Positions 12,382 through 25,400 of a stretch of 64,000 nucleotides of DNA are shown in pieces (the stretch's first letter is position 1; every line of letters begins with the position of its first letter). Source of the DNA: Enchytraeus crypticus (taxonomy: Eukaryota > Annelida > Clitellata > Enchytraeida > Enchytraeidae); assembly GCA_905160935.1 (NCBI GenBank), contig CAJHZI010000566.1, forward strand, positions 351,501-415,500. The letters run 5' to 3'. A program made the position numbers and the translations under genes. Under the pieces are notes generated by a model, which made no database searches, had not been told where the DNA came from, and was given only the letters and a program-made list of their open reading frames with translations.

Positions 12382-12905
12382 ACATGCATCAGACCAACAT
12401 GAAAATAGTTTTTTGTATAAGCTCTAATTATGCATAACAATAAAGGATTCAAAGAAGTAATAGTAGTTCTTGAGATAGTAAGAGACGTAGTGAGAGATAG
12501 AGACAATGAGAAGGAGAGAGTGAGTAGAGAGAATGTGTGAGAGAGAACATTAACAAAGAAATTATTTTGTATAAACCAGACAACCAAGCTTGACCCTGAT
12601 TTAACAACAGTAATATAGCCTATCTATAATGACCAGATAATGAAGACTGGCAAAGAAACGACACATAATTCATGTTAGTTAATCCTACAGAATTTATTGC
12701 ACAGCAAAGAGCTGAAATAGATAGTTAAAATAAATAAATAATAAATAACAATAATAAATAGTTAGTCAGCTCTACGAAAGAAATTAACATATCACGAAAC
12801 AACAAGCCGAAGGTTACTGCTAAGATAAGCTTGTTTTCTTATAGGCTTATTTGAGATACAGGCTATATGTATATATAAATAAATAAAATAAAATAACACA
12901 CACAC

Positions 12906-12969
<64 letters not shown>

Positions 12970-13331
12970 CGTGCTGTGCTCGGGTGTGGTTGGACCACTG
13001 CAGAATAGGGCAACCGCAAACAATCTGCCGCGTGTACGTACGAGGCGACTAAAGGCAGGAGCTGAGGATGGCTACAGGGGACCCACCTCACCACGAAATA
13101 TTTTCCCCCAGGAATAAATGGTAATTAATCCACCTAACTGAGGAAGGCAACCGAAACCACCTCAGAAGCCATATTTTCCCAAGTTATAGGCTACATAAGG
13201 TTTGGATAAGGCATAGACTTTGTGAAGGGATTAACTTGTTGATCTAAGGCGTGCTATTATGGAGCGCGAAAACAGACTTTGAGTATGAATATGTACCTTG
13301 AGCCTGCCACTTGGCAGTGCACTGAAGAAGA

Positions 13332-13388
<57 letters not shown>

Positions 13389-13437
13389 CGTGTTGTGCTC
13401 GGGTGTGTTTAATATATATATGTGTATATATATACAC

Positions 13438-13491
<54 letters not shown>

Positions 13492-16400
13492 TGGTTGAAC
13501 CTGTGTCTCAGAGATTCAGGCTCGACACTTCTTGATCTCGTCAGAGGTCGCCTCATCTCTGTGGCTGAAACGATTAGTCATTCAATGCAGTAATAAAATT
13601 TAAATTATTATTCTTATAAAATTTTGTATTATGTTTCCGTTAGTAATCATAAAATACAAAAATACAATCGTAGCTAAGGACTCACTCTCATTTATTCAGT
13701 TTTATAATGCGTTACAGTTATGGCAAAATCTATGGTTTCTAAGATAAATTCCTTTTGCTATCCTCATTTCTTTCTTAGTATCATCTTACTACGCGAGAAG
13801 TTTCCGGCTAATCTATTCATGAGTGACTTGGACGCAGTACAGAGAAAACTAAATTAGCTTTTGTTATACTAATTGAATCAATAAGTGGAACAAATACTTA
13901 ACTGAAAGGCCCTTATTATACTCAAAATGACTTTAACCCAAAACTAACTCCTTAACCACAAAAATTAAACTGAAATAACAATTAAAGAACCTTGGAAATG
14001 CTTAATCATCCACCATTACAAGTTAACTCTCCATCATTACATGTTAATCTTCCACCTTTACATATTAATCCTCCACAATTTCATGTTAATCATCCACCAT
14101 TACATGTTAATCATCCACCATTACATGTTAATCATCCACCATTACATGTTAATCCTCAACCATTACATGTTAATTCTCCACATGTCAGACAATTAGTAGT
14201 TTGTTCAGATGATCGCTGGAAAAGGTAATGTCTCAAATATGTTCGAAACTATTATTATACTATTATACTAGAACATACATAATTTAATAAATATTATATG
14301 ATAAAATTGACAACATGAAAATATAACTACAATGAATGTGACTATAGATAATGAGATAAAAATAAAACAAAATAAAAATTGACAACATGAAAATATGACT
14401 ACAATGAATGTGACAGTAGAATGATAATGAGATAGTAATACTATGGAATACCTAGCACATTTAAGAAGACCGTTCTCTCAGCCCTACCCCACGAGTTCTC
14501 TGCCCTCACAATGTACTCACCCTTATCCTCAACCTTCACTCTGCAGATCTTTATCTCATAGTTCTTACCAGAATAGCGCGGCAGATATTTGATGCCAGGA
14601 GAGAGAACTGTGTTGTTGAAGTACCTGACGCATAGTAAATATTAAAACCTCATACTGGCAAGGTTTTTTACAGGTTTTAAATACACCAGCAATATCCGGA
14701 CAAATAAATCTGGTGTAGATTAGTTTGGGAGAACATAATGATGACACTTATGGAGAATGTATGAGGAAAGTAAATACTGCAATTGACTGGAAACCAAGTC
14801 AGGGAAGAGGAAAGGAGGAAGACCTAGGATAGCCTCGGGCAGCACAATCATTTGAGACTTCAAAGAATGGAATATCTCATGGACGATTGAAGCTGTAGAA
14901 TCTGTACAAACGACCGAAACGAATTGCCGCTCTATGTTTCTTTTAAAACCGCAATGAATTAATGATGAAATACATTAGCTTAAAACCTGAGATAACCTTC
15001 TTACTGTTTGACATCCAATATTATATTTTAAAATTCAACAAGATGAGTAAGATGTAATGGGGAATAATAAATAGAATATATAAATAAAATCTGGACTTCA
15101 TTGAAGCGCAATATACTATTAATTAGCCTTTGCCTATATGGACTAGTACATCATATGAATGTCTGAATAGCGCAATGGTTAAAGGTGTAGATAACGTCAT
15201 GAAGTTTTAAGTGACAGACCCTAATTGAATTGAACTCTCGTGGGTTCGAATCCTAGCCGCGCTGATCTGAGAGTAAAATCTCTGACATTCACTGGACTGG
15301 CTACACGGTAAATGGACTATATAGCCTAACGGTTATAACAGGTGGTATTAAAAGTGATAGATTTCAACATAGTTGATCATTTCACTATAATGTGTGTCAT
15401 TATTATGCAATTGCTCAATTGTGTAATGTTTCAATTCACAAGATTTCTTATAAAGTAACAGACCACGTGACCACGGGAGGTGAGAGACCAGAGATCTGAC
15501 ATTTGAAGATGACGATGCCTCCTTCTTCACTGACACAATCATGAGGTCTCCTGATAAACCTCGGCATAGCTTCTCGGCGATCTGCAAGAGTAGCGACGCA
15601 TCAAAAATTAAATGATTATAATAGCATCGTTTAAATGAACATTTGACGTCAGTTTCTTCATCAGAATAAAATTTAAGGGAAGTACATAAATGAATATTTC
15701 ATCTGTAGCCTAGGATATTCTCAATATTTCAGTAAGAGTAAAATTACTCTCAATTTCAACACAAATGAAAAGTTTCGATTAATCTTTGACTCTATCAATA
15801 ATATATACCACATTCTGTGTTACGTACACAGTTACAGCACCAAAGTAGGTGAGCGAAAGGTCAACTAGTACAAAACTAGAGGTTTTCATCAACCTTTTAA
15901 GATATTCCAAATAAAGCTTAATAATAACAATAAAGGTTTAACATCCTCATACATGGATGATGTAGGTATGTCCCCTATCATATGTCAATACAAATCGTCT
16001 AACCTAGACGATCTCGAAAAAATATCATGTGATGAAGCAGACTAAGAAAAAGATACCAAACAAGGCCGGTGGGTAATAAGAAATAGTCAGGTACGATGTA
16101 TTTCTATGGTGCGAAGAGATGTGTTTTCAAACTACTACTGAAAGTTGAAGTAGTAGACGAAGAGCGGAACTATAGGAGTCTCGGCTCCTATAGTTCCAAA
16201 CTATAGGAGCCGAGACTTAAAATAATAAAATAAGAAATCCCGGGTATAAAATATATAGACGTAACACCAAAATAACTTAACATAAGCTTGATTAGATTGA
16301 ATTAGACTTTAAAATTAAATTTGCAATAAAAAAATCAAAGTGCTTACAGAGTCGTGGCAAGTCACTCACCGAAATAGGATTGATATGTTTTATTTTCTCT

Positions 16401-19400
16401 GGGTCGGAGCTTCGTCAATGACGAAAAGTTGGATAAAATTCCGATAGCTGGCATAGGCACCGGCCACTCCGCCTGTAATTAAGCATTAAAAATTAATTAA
16501 TTTAGTTAACCAATTGCCTCTTTATTATAAAAGCTTAGAATTTCACTGAAAGTACCCGAAGGTACATTTTCTGCGTCATATTAGGCCCTACATATATGTA
16601 ACATTAACTGCAAATGATTTCAATAAGAAAATGTTTGCTATATTTCTCTTTTTCTTACCGAACTTATTTATCCTTTTAAATAAGTTACTATTTCAAATAA
16701 TTTTTGTAATATTTGAGTTGTTATTAACTGAACTATTATTAAGTATCTAACATTAGAATAGTGTACAAAGTATATAGTTAAGTGACATTCATTTAGTCAA
16801 ACAGTATCTAAACTTCAAATAGAAAGATATAAATTACATTACCATTAATAAAACGTATGTTATTAACGGGCGAGCACTAGATTTGAATCCTGCACCTATA
16901 GATTCGTAGTCAGATAACTTACCTAAAAGAACAGGTTTTGTGATATGATCATTTCAAGAAAATGATGTCTGTAGTTATAGTAATAGTACATAACTGTAGT
17001 TAGTAATCCTATATAACTACAGTTACAATAATCTTACATAACTGTAGTTAACGTAATTATACATAACTGGAGTTAATGGCTGGAGCCCGCGGCGAAGTCG
17101 GTAAGACACTCGATCGCGGATCAGATGGTGCGGGGTTCAAATCCTGGGTTCGTCCGTCACTAACATCGCTTTCGAGTGAGGAAACCGACGTTAACGTTAG
17201 ATTTAGCTTTTTTTCGTTACAGTAAACTTAGATAACTACAGTTACAGCAATCTTACATAACTGTAGTTACATCAATCTTACATAACTGTAGTTACATCAA
17301 TCTTACATAACTGTAGTTACAGCAATCTTACATAACTGTAGTTACAGCAATCTCACATAACTGTAGTTACAGCAATCTTACATAACTGTAATTACGGTAA
17401 TCATACATAACTGTAATTACAGTAACCATACTTAACAACAGTTATAGTAATCTCACATAACTGTAGTTACAGTAATATCTTACATAATGTTTTTTGATCC
17501 TGTCACACAAGGCGACATAGCGACTCGTAGGGATTCGTTGAGACGAACGCGCGGAGTCCATCTGTAGCCACTCGTGATCAAGTGCTTCCTGTACTGTCAT
17601 CCTCCTACTGTAGCATAAATCAATCAATCAATAAGAATTTAACGTCCGATTTCTCGCCATATGGCAATGTCAGGGACGTCTCTTGCAGACTCTACACAAA
17701 CAGGCGGCAAAGCACCATGACGACTGAGCACGATGACGACTGAGTACACAGAGACCACAAGAGAAAGCGAGATCAAAGCAGTTCAAATCCACGATCCAAG
17801 GCAAGCGGGTCAAAATTTAGACCTATGGCGGAAAGAGATGGGTTTTTATAGTAATAACAACATAGCTACTGCAGCATAATAACAACATACAGCTGCTGGA
17901 GCATAGTAACATACAGGTACTGTAGCATAGCAACATACTGCTTCTGTAGCATAGAAACATACAGCTACTGGAGCATAATAACAACATACAGCTACTGTAG
18001 CATAATAACAACATACAGCTACTATTGCATAATAACAACATATAGCTACTGTAGCATAATAACAACATACAGCTACTGTAGCATAATAAAAACATGCAGC
18101 TACTGTAGCATAATAACAACATGCAGCTACTAGAGCATAGCAACAACAGATACCTACTGTAGCATAGGAACAACATACAGCTACTGTAGCATAATAGCAA
18201 CATACAACTACTGTAGCTTAGTAACAACATACAGCTACTGTAGCATAATAGCAACGTGCAACTACTGTAGCTTAGTAACAACATACAGCTACTGTAGCAT
18301 AATAGCAACATACAACTACTGTAGCTTAGTAACAACATACAGCTACTGTAGCATAATAGCAACATACAACTACTGTAGCTTAGTAACAACATACAGCTAC
18401 TGTAGCATAATAGCAACGTGCAACTACTGTAGCTTAGTAACAACATACAGCTACTGTAGCATAATAGCAACATACAACTACTGTAGCTTAGTAACAACAT
18501 ACAGCTACTGTAGCATAATAGCAACATACAACTACTGTAGCTTAGTAACAACATACAGCTACTGTAGCATAATAGCAACGTACTACTACTCTAACTTAGT
18601 AACAACATACAGCTACTGTAGCATAATAACAACTAAAAATGAGATTGTTATAGTCGTAAAGAAATCTGGTATGAAGTAAGAAGAGAAGAAGAACATAATA
18701 ATATGATATATTAGGAATAAATAATATACTATCGACAGAAAGTTTACTTACTGCGGATCTTTTACGAGCAGCTTAGAGATGAAGTCTTGAGCCTCTGCTG
18801 ATATATCCGAGAACAATCCTGAGTCAAAACTCCAGAAACACATTGAGATGTTCCTGATTGTTTCTACTTCATCTTTACCAGTGAAAGGAAGTAAACCGCT
18901 CAATCTGTACGCATATGCATAATTCTGTAATAAATTCATCTAATTAATTTATTCTATAATAATTAATAATTAATTATTGATTAAATATAACGGAAGCAAA
19001 TCAACTAAAGAGATTTCGATCGTTGAAGGAATTATATAATAAGCAGACTTACTAATTAAAGCATCCTACTGGCTCGAGCCAGTGGCAATGTCGGTATGAT
19101 ACTCGACCGAGGATCAGTATATGCGGGGTTCGAATCCTGGGCTCGCCCGTCACTGACATCGCTTTCGAGCGAAAGGAAACTGACGTTAACACTAGCCTTT
19201 TTAGCTTTTAAGGCTTTACTCACAGGGCGTAGGATATGATCCCCACGTTCCACATGTCAGTAAAGAACCCGATTGCATCATGATTTACTACTTCCGGTGC
19301 GGAAAAGTCAGGCGCAGCCAGAGAAACGGACACAGAATCGTCTGGATTGAGCTTGGCTGCCATTCCAAAATCAATGAGTTTTATATCACGACTTGTCCGC

Positions 19401-19426
19401 GTCTTGTGTAGAAGATTCTCGAACTG

Positions 19427-19484
<58 letters not shown>

Positions 19485-22400
19485 TTCAATCAACAAATCA
19501 ATCAATCAGTAAATCAATCAATCAATAAATCAATCAGTAAAATGCCTCATTTGACTCTATCCATGGAATTAATTACTTCGAATTAAAAAAACAGTCAGAT
19601 GGTAAACTATTCAAAGGACTATATTTGTCGGAAAATAGTCAGAAAGTTATCCAGTCAATAAATCAATAAATCAATGAATTAATTAATCAGCCAGATAGTC
19701 ATACAAAATAGCATGATTAGGTCTCTAATTAATAACATAATACATAAATAAATAAATCAAGATTACTTTAACGTCTGTTTCCTTATCAAAAAGGATACCA
19801 TAAGAGACGATCCAGATAGATTCGAAAAAAATAAAATCCAAAAGATCAAAAAATTAAAAAAAGAAATTTAAAAAAGAGAATCCAAAAATGTGCTTACCCT
19901 CAAGCCCAGATGCACGATGTTAAGCTCGTGCATGATCTTCAGCATCTCACAGATTTGACGCACGTAATGTACGGCTTCTGACTCGGACATCTTATAACCC
20001 TCGTCACAACATCTGTCTAGTATATCACCCCCTGATAGACTGTTATATCACATACATATGGAAATAGATAGTAGTAGAAGTAAATAATTAGTCACAACAA
20101 ATTTTGCGTCTATTTCATAATCTAAAGATGGCATCAGTAACGTCAACCGTCTGACAGTTTTCAAGTCAGAGCTGACAAATATAAATGATGTAAAAGAAAT
20201 GTCAGACGTAGACAAAATACGATAAAATAAACCGCTGATTTCGATCAAATAAATTTCATAATCTGAAAATTAAATAAGTAAATTTAAACCAAATGCGGAA
20301 CAAAGATGATTAAAACAATCTCGTGCAGATCTTGTGAAAAGGTAGATGGTTCAAAATCAGCATAATCACAGAAGAGTCATCCAAGCTATCAATCAAATAA
20401 TCTATAAGAATTTAACGTCAAGTTCCGAGCCATAAGGCAATCAATGTCAGGAACGTTTCTTTCAGACTCTGCATAAACAAGCTAGAGGTTTGATCTTCAA
20501 CAATATAATAAACTATGAACCTGATTGGTTAAAACAGACTACTTACTACTCCATCACAAGAATGATTTCATCTTTGTTATCGAAAGCGTCATAGAGTTGA
20601 AGCATCTTGCGATCATGAAACTGATTCATTATCGACATCTCATTCTTGATTGTATTCCGCTCTAATACACTGTCAATCTTCTGTATCTTAGCAACGAAGC
20701 TCCGCCCAGTCTCTCTCTCAATAACTCGATAAACAACTCCGCATGAACCACTGTGCAAAATGCACAAAATCATTTTCACAGTTTAAGGAAATCAGCAAGA
20801 TGGGAGAGAATCATGATTATTTATTTATTTGTAACTGAATCAAAATTATACACAAATCGCATAAAACGAGACAGAATAAAATAAAACGGCTATCAGCAAG
20901 AGTACAATTGAGATGGGCTAAGTGTTCGACTGCAGATCAGTAGGTGCAGAGTTCAAATAAAGATCTTACCTCGTCACTGGCATTCGTTCGAGACATTAGA
21001 GTGGTGAAAACTTGATTTCCAGATCTTTTAGTTCCGAGTTAAGAATCTGCCGACAGTACTATATAGGATGTTTCTTCTGTGAGAAATCTCGGTGTTATCC
21101 TTGATAAACACCTAACCTTCCACGAACACATAACTAAAACTTCACAAGCATGTTTCTTCCATATCCGTGATCTTCGTCGAATACGTCCATATTTGTCACG
21201 TGAGACAGCTGCTACAATTGGTGTTGCTCTTGTATAATCGAAGTTGAACTACTGCAATTCCCTGTTTTTAAATCTCCCTGGCTGTGAGATTGATCTGTTG
21301 CAGTTTGTTCAGAATTCTCTTGCGCGAGCAATTTTTTGTAGTTCCAAGTACTCACATGTTATGCCTATTTTGAAGTCTTTGCACTGGCTAAAGATTAAAG
21401 AGCGTATCATTTACAAAATAGCTTCGTTAACGTATAAGTCCATCACCATCCCTGGACAGACTTGTATGTCTCACTTGATTAAAGTGATGCAGCCTGCTAT
21501 TACTCGGTCTTCTAAGTTAATTACTCTTGTGAGACCTAGCTTACCTTCACGCTCTAAGCTATCTAATCGTTCTTTCCAGCATGCTGCACCTCAGATCTGG
21601 AATTCTCTTCCATCCAATCTTCGGAAATCTTCATTTGAATCACATCAGCCTTTGCTTTCCTATGAGCAGTTCCATAAGCAGTTGAAGACCTATCTTTTCC
21701 ATCTCTCTTTTCCATCCAGTGTCCATGAGCAGCGACCTGCGCCTAAACACCTTTTCTTTAACTCCCTTTACTTTGGACTGAATTTCTGGATTTTGGAATT
21801 TGCACCGTTTTTGGACCTTCTTTTTTTCGCCGGCTTGATTTTGTCTCAATAGTGCTCGATGTTGTCATTGATTACAGTAGTACTCTAATTGTTATTATTA
21901 TTATTGTTAGTGATGTCTAAGTATTTTCTACTATTTTAGTCTAAGTTGAAGAGTTTCCAATATATAAAGATTAAATTAATGGACCAGTTAACAGATATTT
22001 GGCTAATAGAGTTATAGCTTAAACGCGACCCAACGAATAACACTTAAAATATCATTCATCAAACAGTATACGATATTCTATATTGAAGAGCTTAAATGAT
22101 CTTAATTGATTTTAATTGATAAGTGATCTAGATTGAGAGATGATAATTTACAGACTGAATGATTCGGCACTGGAGTATTGAGTGAAGATTAACTTAAAAA
22201 GACGAGAGTGATAAGATTGTCCCGAATGTGTCGTAACCAAGAGTTGGATAGGACACATTCTAAGGTGGAAAATTTACAAAAGATGTCATAGAAGGTAAAA
22301 TGGAAGTAAATAGAGGCAGAGGTAGGCCGAGATTAGGAATGTCAGATGATTTAAAGATCCACTCATATGTGGATATGGAGCGGAATGCGGAAGACAGAGA

Positions 22401-25400
22401 AGAGTGGAGCCGTTATATGCCAAGGACCTGTCAGTAGGCACTACACTAAGAGAGAGAGAGAGAGAATTGATTTTATTGTGAACATAGACAATCATTTTAA
22501 CCTTCCTAACTCTTCCAAGAGGTCGTAGTGATCATAGAAATTATCCAAACTGAAATCCACCTGAACGGGTTTGTAGTCGTTCCACAGATCATGATCTGAC
22601 ACAAATCATTGATAACATCAATTAATTATCGAAGCATTTTCTAGTCAAGCACGTCCTTGGAGGATTTGATAATTTTACGTAGAACGACGATAGTTAAACT
22701 AGACTAAACCAAAAGCGAACACTAGGCTTAAATTCTATAAGGTTAGTGTGCTCTCAAATGCACATGCTTTTCCACACCAGTGAATGGTTTTCCAACTTGA
22801 AGTAAAAGGTGAAATTTGTAGCTTTAGTTTAACAACCTCAGTATTCCTACAGATATGTTGATAAAAATGATTCCCAATTTCATAGTATTAAAATCAGTAT
22901 TTCCAATTTTTCTGCACTGTATTACACATAATTATATTTTAATATAGTAATACATTCTAACAATGTCATAATGTACTTCAATAAAATATCTGAAGAAGTA
23001 AAATTATACGAGAAAACGTTACTAGTCTGGCTTTGCTTCTATTAATATATATATAATTAAAGATTCACTGACCCAGCAGCAACAACATCCTTGTGTGTTC
23101 ATACATGTCGAAGGAGCCCGCAATCATATTGCGCAGCAACAAACTGGCAAACTATGACGCGCAACAGTTTCATTTATGGTGTATATTGTTAAAGAAATTG
23201 TTTATTCCCCGTGTTGTGCTCGGGTGTGGTTGGACCACAGCAGAATAGGGCAACCGCAAACAATCTGCCACGTATACGTAAGAGGCGACTAACGGCAGGA
23301 GCTGAGGATGGCAAGAGGGGACCCACCTCATCATGAAATATTTTCCCCAGGATTAAATGGAAATTAATACACCTAACTGAGGAAGGCAACGGGAAACCAC
23401 CTCAGAAGCCATATTTTCCCAAGCTAAAGGCTACATAAGACATGGATAAGGCATAGACTTTGTGAAGGGATTAACTTGTTGATCTATGGAGTGCTCTTAT
23501 GGAGCGAGAAGACAGACTTTGAGTATGAATACGTACCTTGAACCTACCGCTTGGCAGTGCACTGAAGAAGATTATTAAAGAATTATGTGTTCAGTCATTT
23601 AGGTAAGGTGAAACTGTTTACAACTTACAGAATTTATCGTAGTCTTTGACGAACTGACCAGATTGTATGGAATTTCTTCGACCTAAATACAACAAGTTGG
23701 ATACTTATATAACTATTATATACATTTAAGTTAACTACAGCTTAAATGTATGATCTAGTATATCGTATTTTCTTATTTTTATGTTCATTGTGTTTGCTAT
23801 TCTGCAAAGCTTGAATGAAATTGTGAAAGTTTGCAATACCTGAATCATTCAAAAGTAAGAAATAAGATAATCATTTGTTAAATTAATCACACTGGCTTTA
23901 TAAACCGACAGTTATATTTATTGTTGCCTAAGAATGAAAGTGATTAATTTCTTTCTTGTATTTGTCCTTTGAATTTTCTATCAGAAAAAGCTGGTAAAGC
24001 TAAGGTTAACGTCAGTTTCCTCACACGAAAGCGATGTCAGTGACGGGCGAGCCCAGGATTTGAACCCGCATCTACTGATCCGCGGTCAAGTCCCTTACCG
24101 ACTTCGCCACTGGCTGGAGCCAATGGCGAAGTCGGAATGAGCGCTATATTTATGCCATGAACATGCAACTAGATGAATGCTACATAAAACTGTAGAAGGT
24201 TAACACATAATAATATGAAAGATAATCCATGATGATGCACAGCGCTTTTACCATATGTTTAAACCGTTGAACCATTATACATTTTACCGGTTCTGTGAAC
24301 GTTCAAAATTTTATTCTCAGATCAGCTCTAACGAGAATTGATTCCGGAACCTAAGCAACTGTCATTTAAAAGTTCGTGACGTTACCTAACGCTCAACACA
24401 CTGAGCTATTTAGACAAAATCTATTAACCGAGCCTTACTTCGACAGCTTCCGTTGTTTTTCAGCGAGTCGTCAGATCTAATGGTAACAGCGCTCACTGTC
24501 TCACTAGCCTCACTCTGCCCATAGATGTTCTCAGCTGTAACACGAAACTTATACTCGGTGTTTTCTCTCAATTGTGGCACCACTGCATCGCAGTATCTGC
24601 ATCAGAGGAATACAACAGAGAGATGCTAGATCTTTCAAATTGGTAAATACGAATAGTAAAAATTACTGAACATAGACCTAACTGAAGCCATACTTTTCCC
24701 AAGCTATAGGCTACATAAAGTACGGATAAGTCATAGACTTTATGAAGGTATTAACTTGTTGATCAAAGGAGTGCTTTAATGGAGAGAGAAAGCAGACCTT
24801 GAATCTGCCGCTTGGTAGTGCACTGAAGAGAGAGAGGGAGAGACCTAATGATGACGTGTACAGTGTGAAAGAAGGGAAATAGATTCGCTCAAATGTAAAG
24901 AATGTTACAGAGTCAAATCGTACTCTGATTCGCAGTGGTCCAGAAAAGAGTAAAGTAAAGAGTAAATTGGGCAGACGTTTACACTGACATCTTTTAGTTA
25001 GACTTTATAAACAATATCATTAACTATGTTTTATTGGTTTAGATTAAGATAAGCCTATATGATGTTGAAATGATATTTTATATGGCATAAAAACCAGGCT
25101 GATTGCTTACATTAGTCCTACGATATCTTAAGGTAATCTCAGTAAATCCGGAGTTAATCTTTAATCTTGTGCACCTTAATATTGGCTAAGTTTACAGTTC
25201 ATATGATAATCTTAAGAACTCTATTTCAACCTGGAAATAAGAGATTTATTCCATGATGACGTCAGCGGATCGTAGGTTTCTATGACGTATTGAGTGACGA
25301 CACTGCCCCCGTCACAAGATGGCGTTTTCCACGAGAGAGACACAGAGTTGTGAGTCGTTTTCTCCACCTTCAGATATCTCGGTGCGTCTGACACGTCTGC

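Noticed and set aside
12177-12587. Ser/Leu-rich open frame on the minus strand
   Set aside because: Translation of GA simple repeat.
15160-15260. Possible tRNA genes at family C and D copies
   Set aside because: A and B boxes are present but no cloverleaf or anticodon arm forms, and many dispersed copies share the same non-tRNA body; they are SINEs.
17823-18578. 251-codon open frame on the minus strand with CYSSCMLLL-type repeats
   Set aside because: It is the translation of the 27-bp minisatellite; 27 is a multiple of three, so stops are absent by construction. The unit derives from a splice acceptor.
17862-18640. CRISPR-like regular array
   Set aside because: No unique spacers; it is a head-to-tail minisatellite in an animal gene. 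The same holds for the 48.4 and 61.2 kb arrays.
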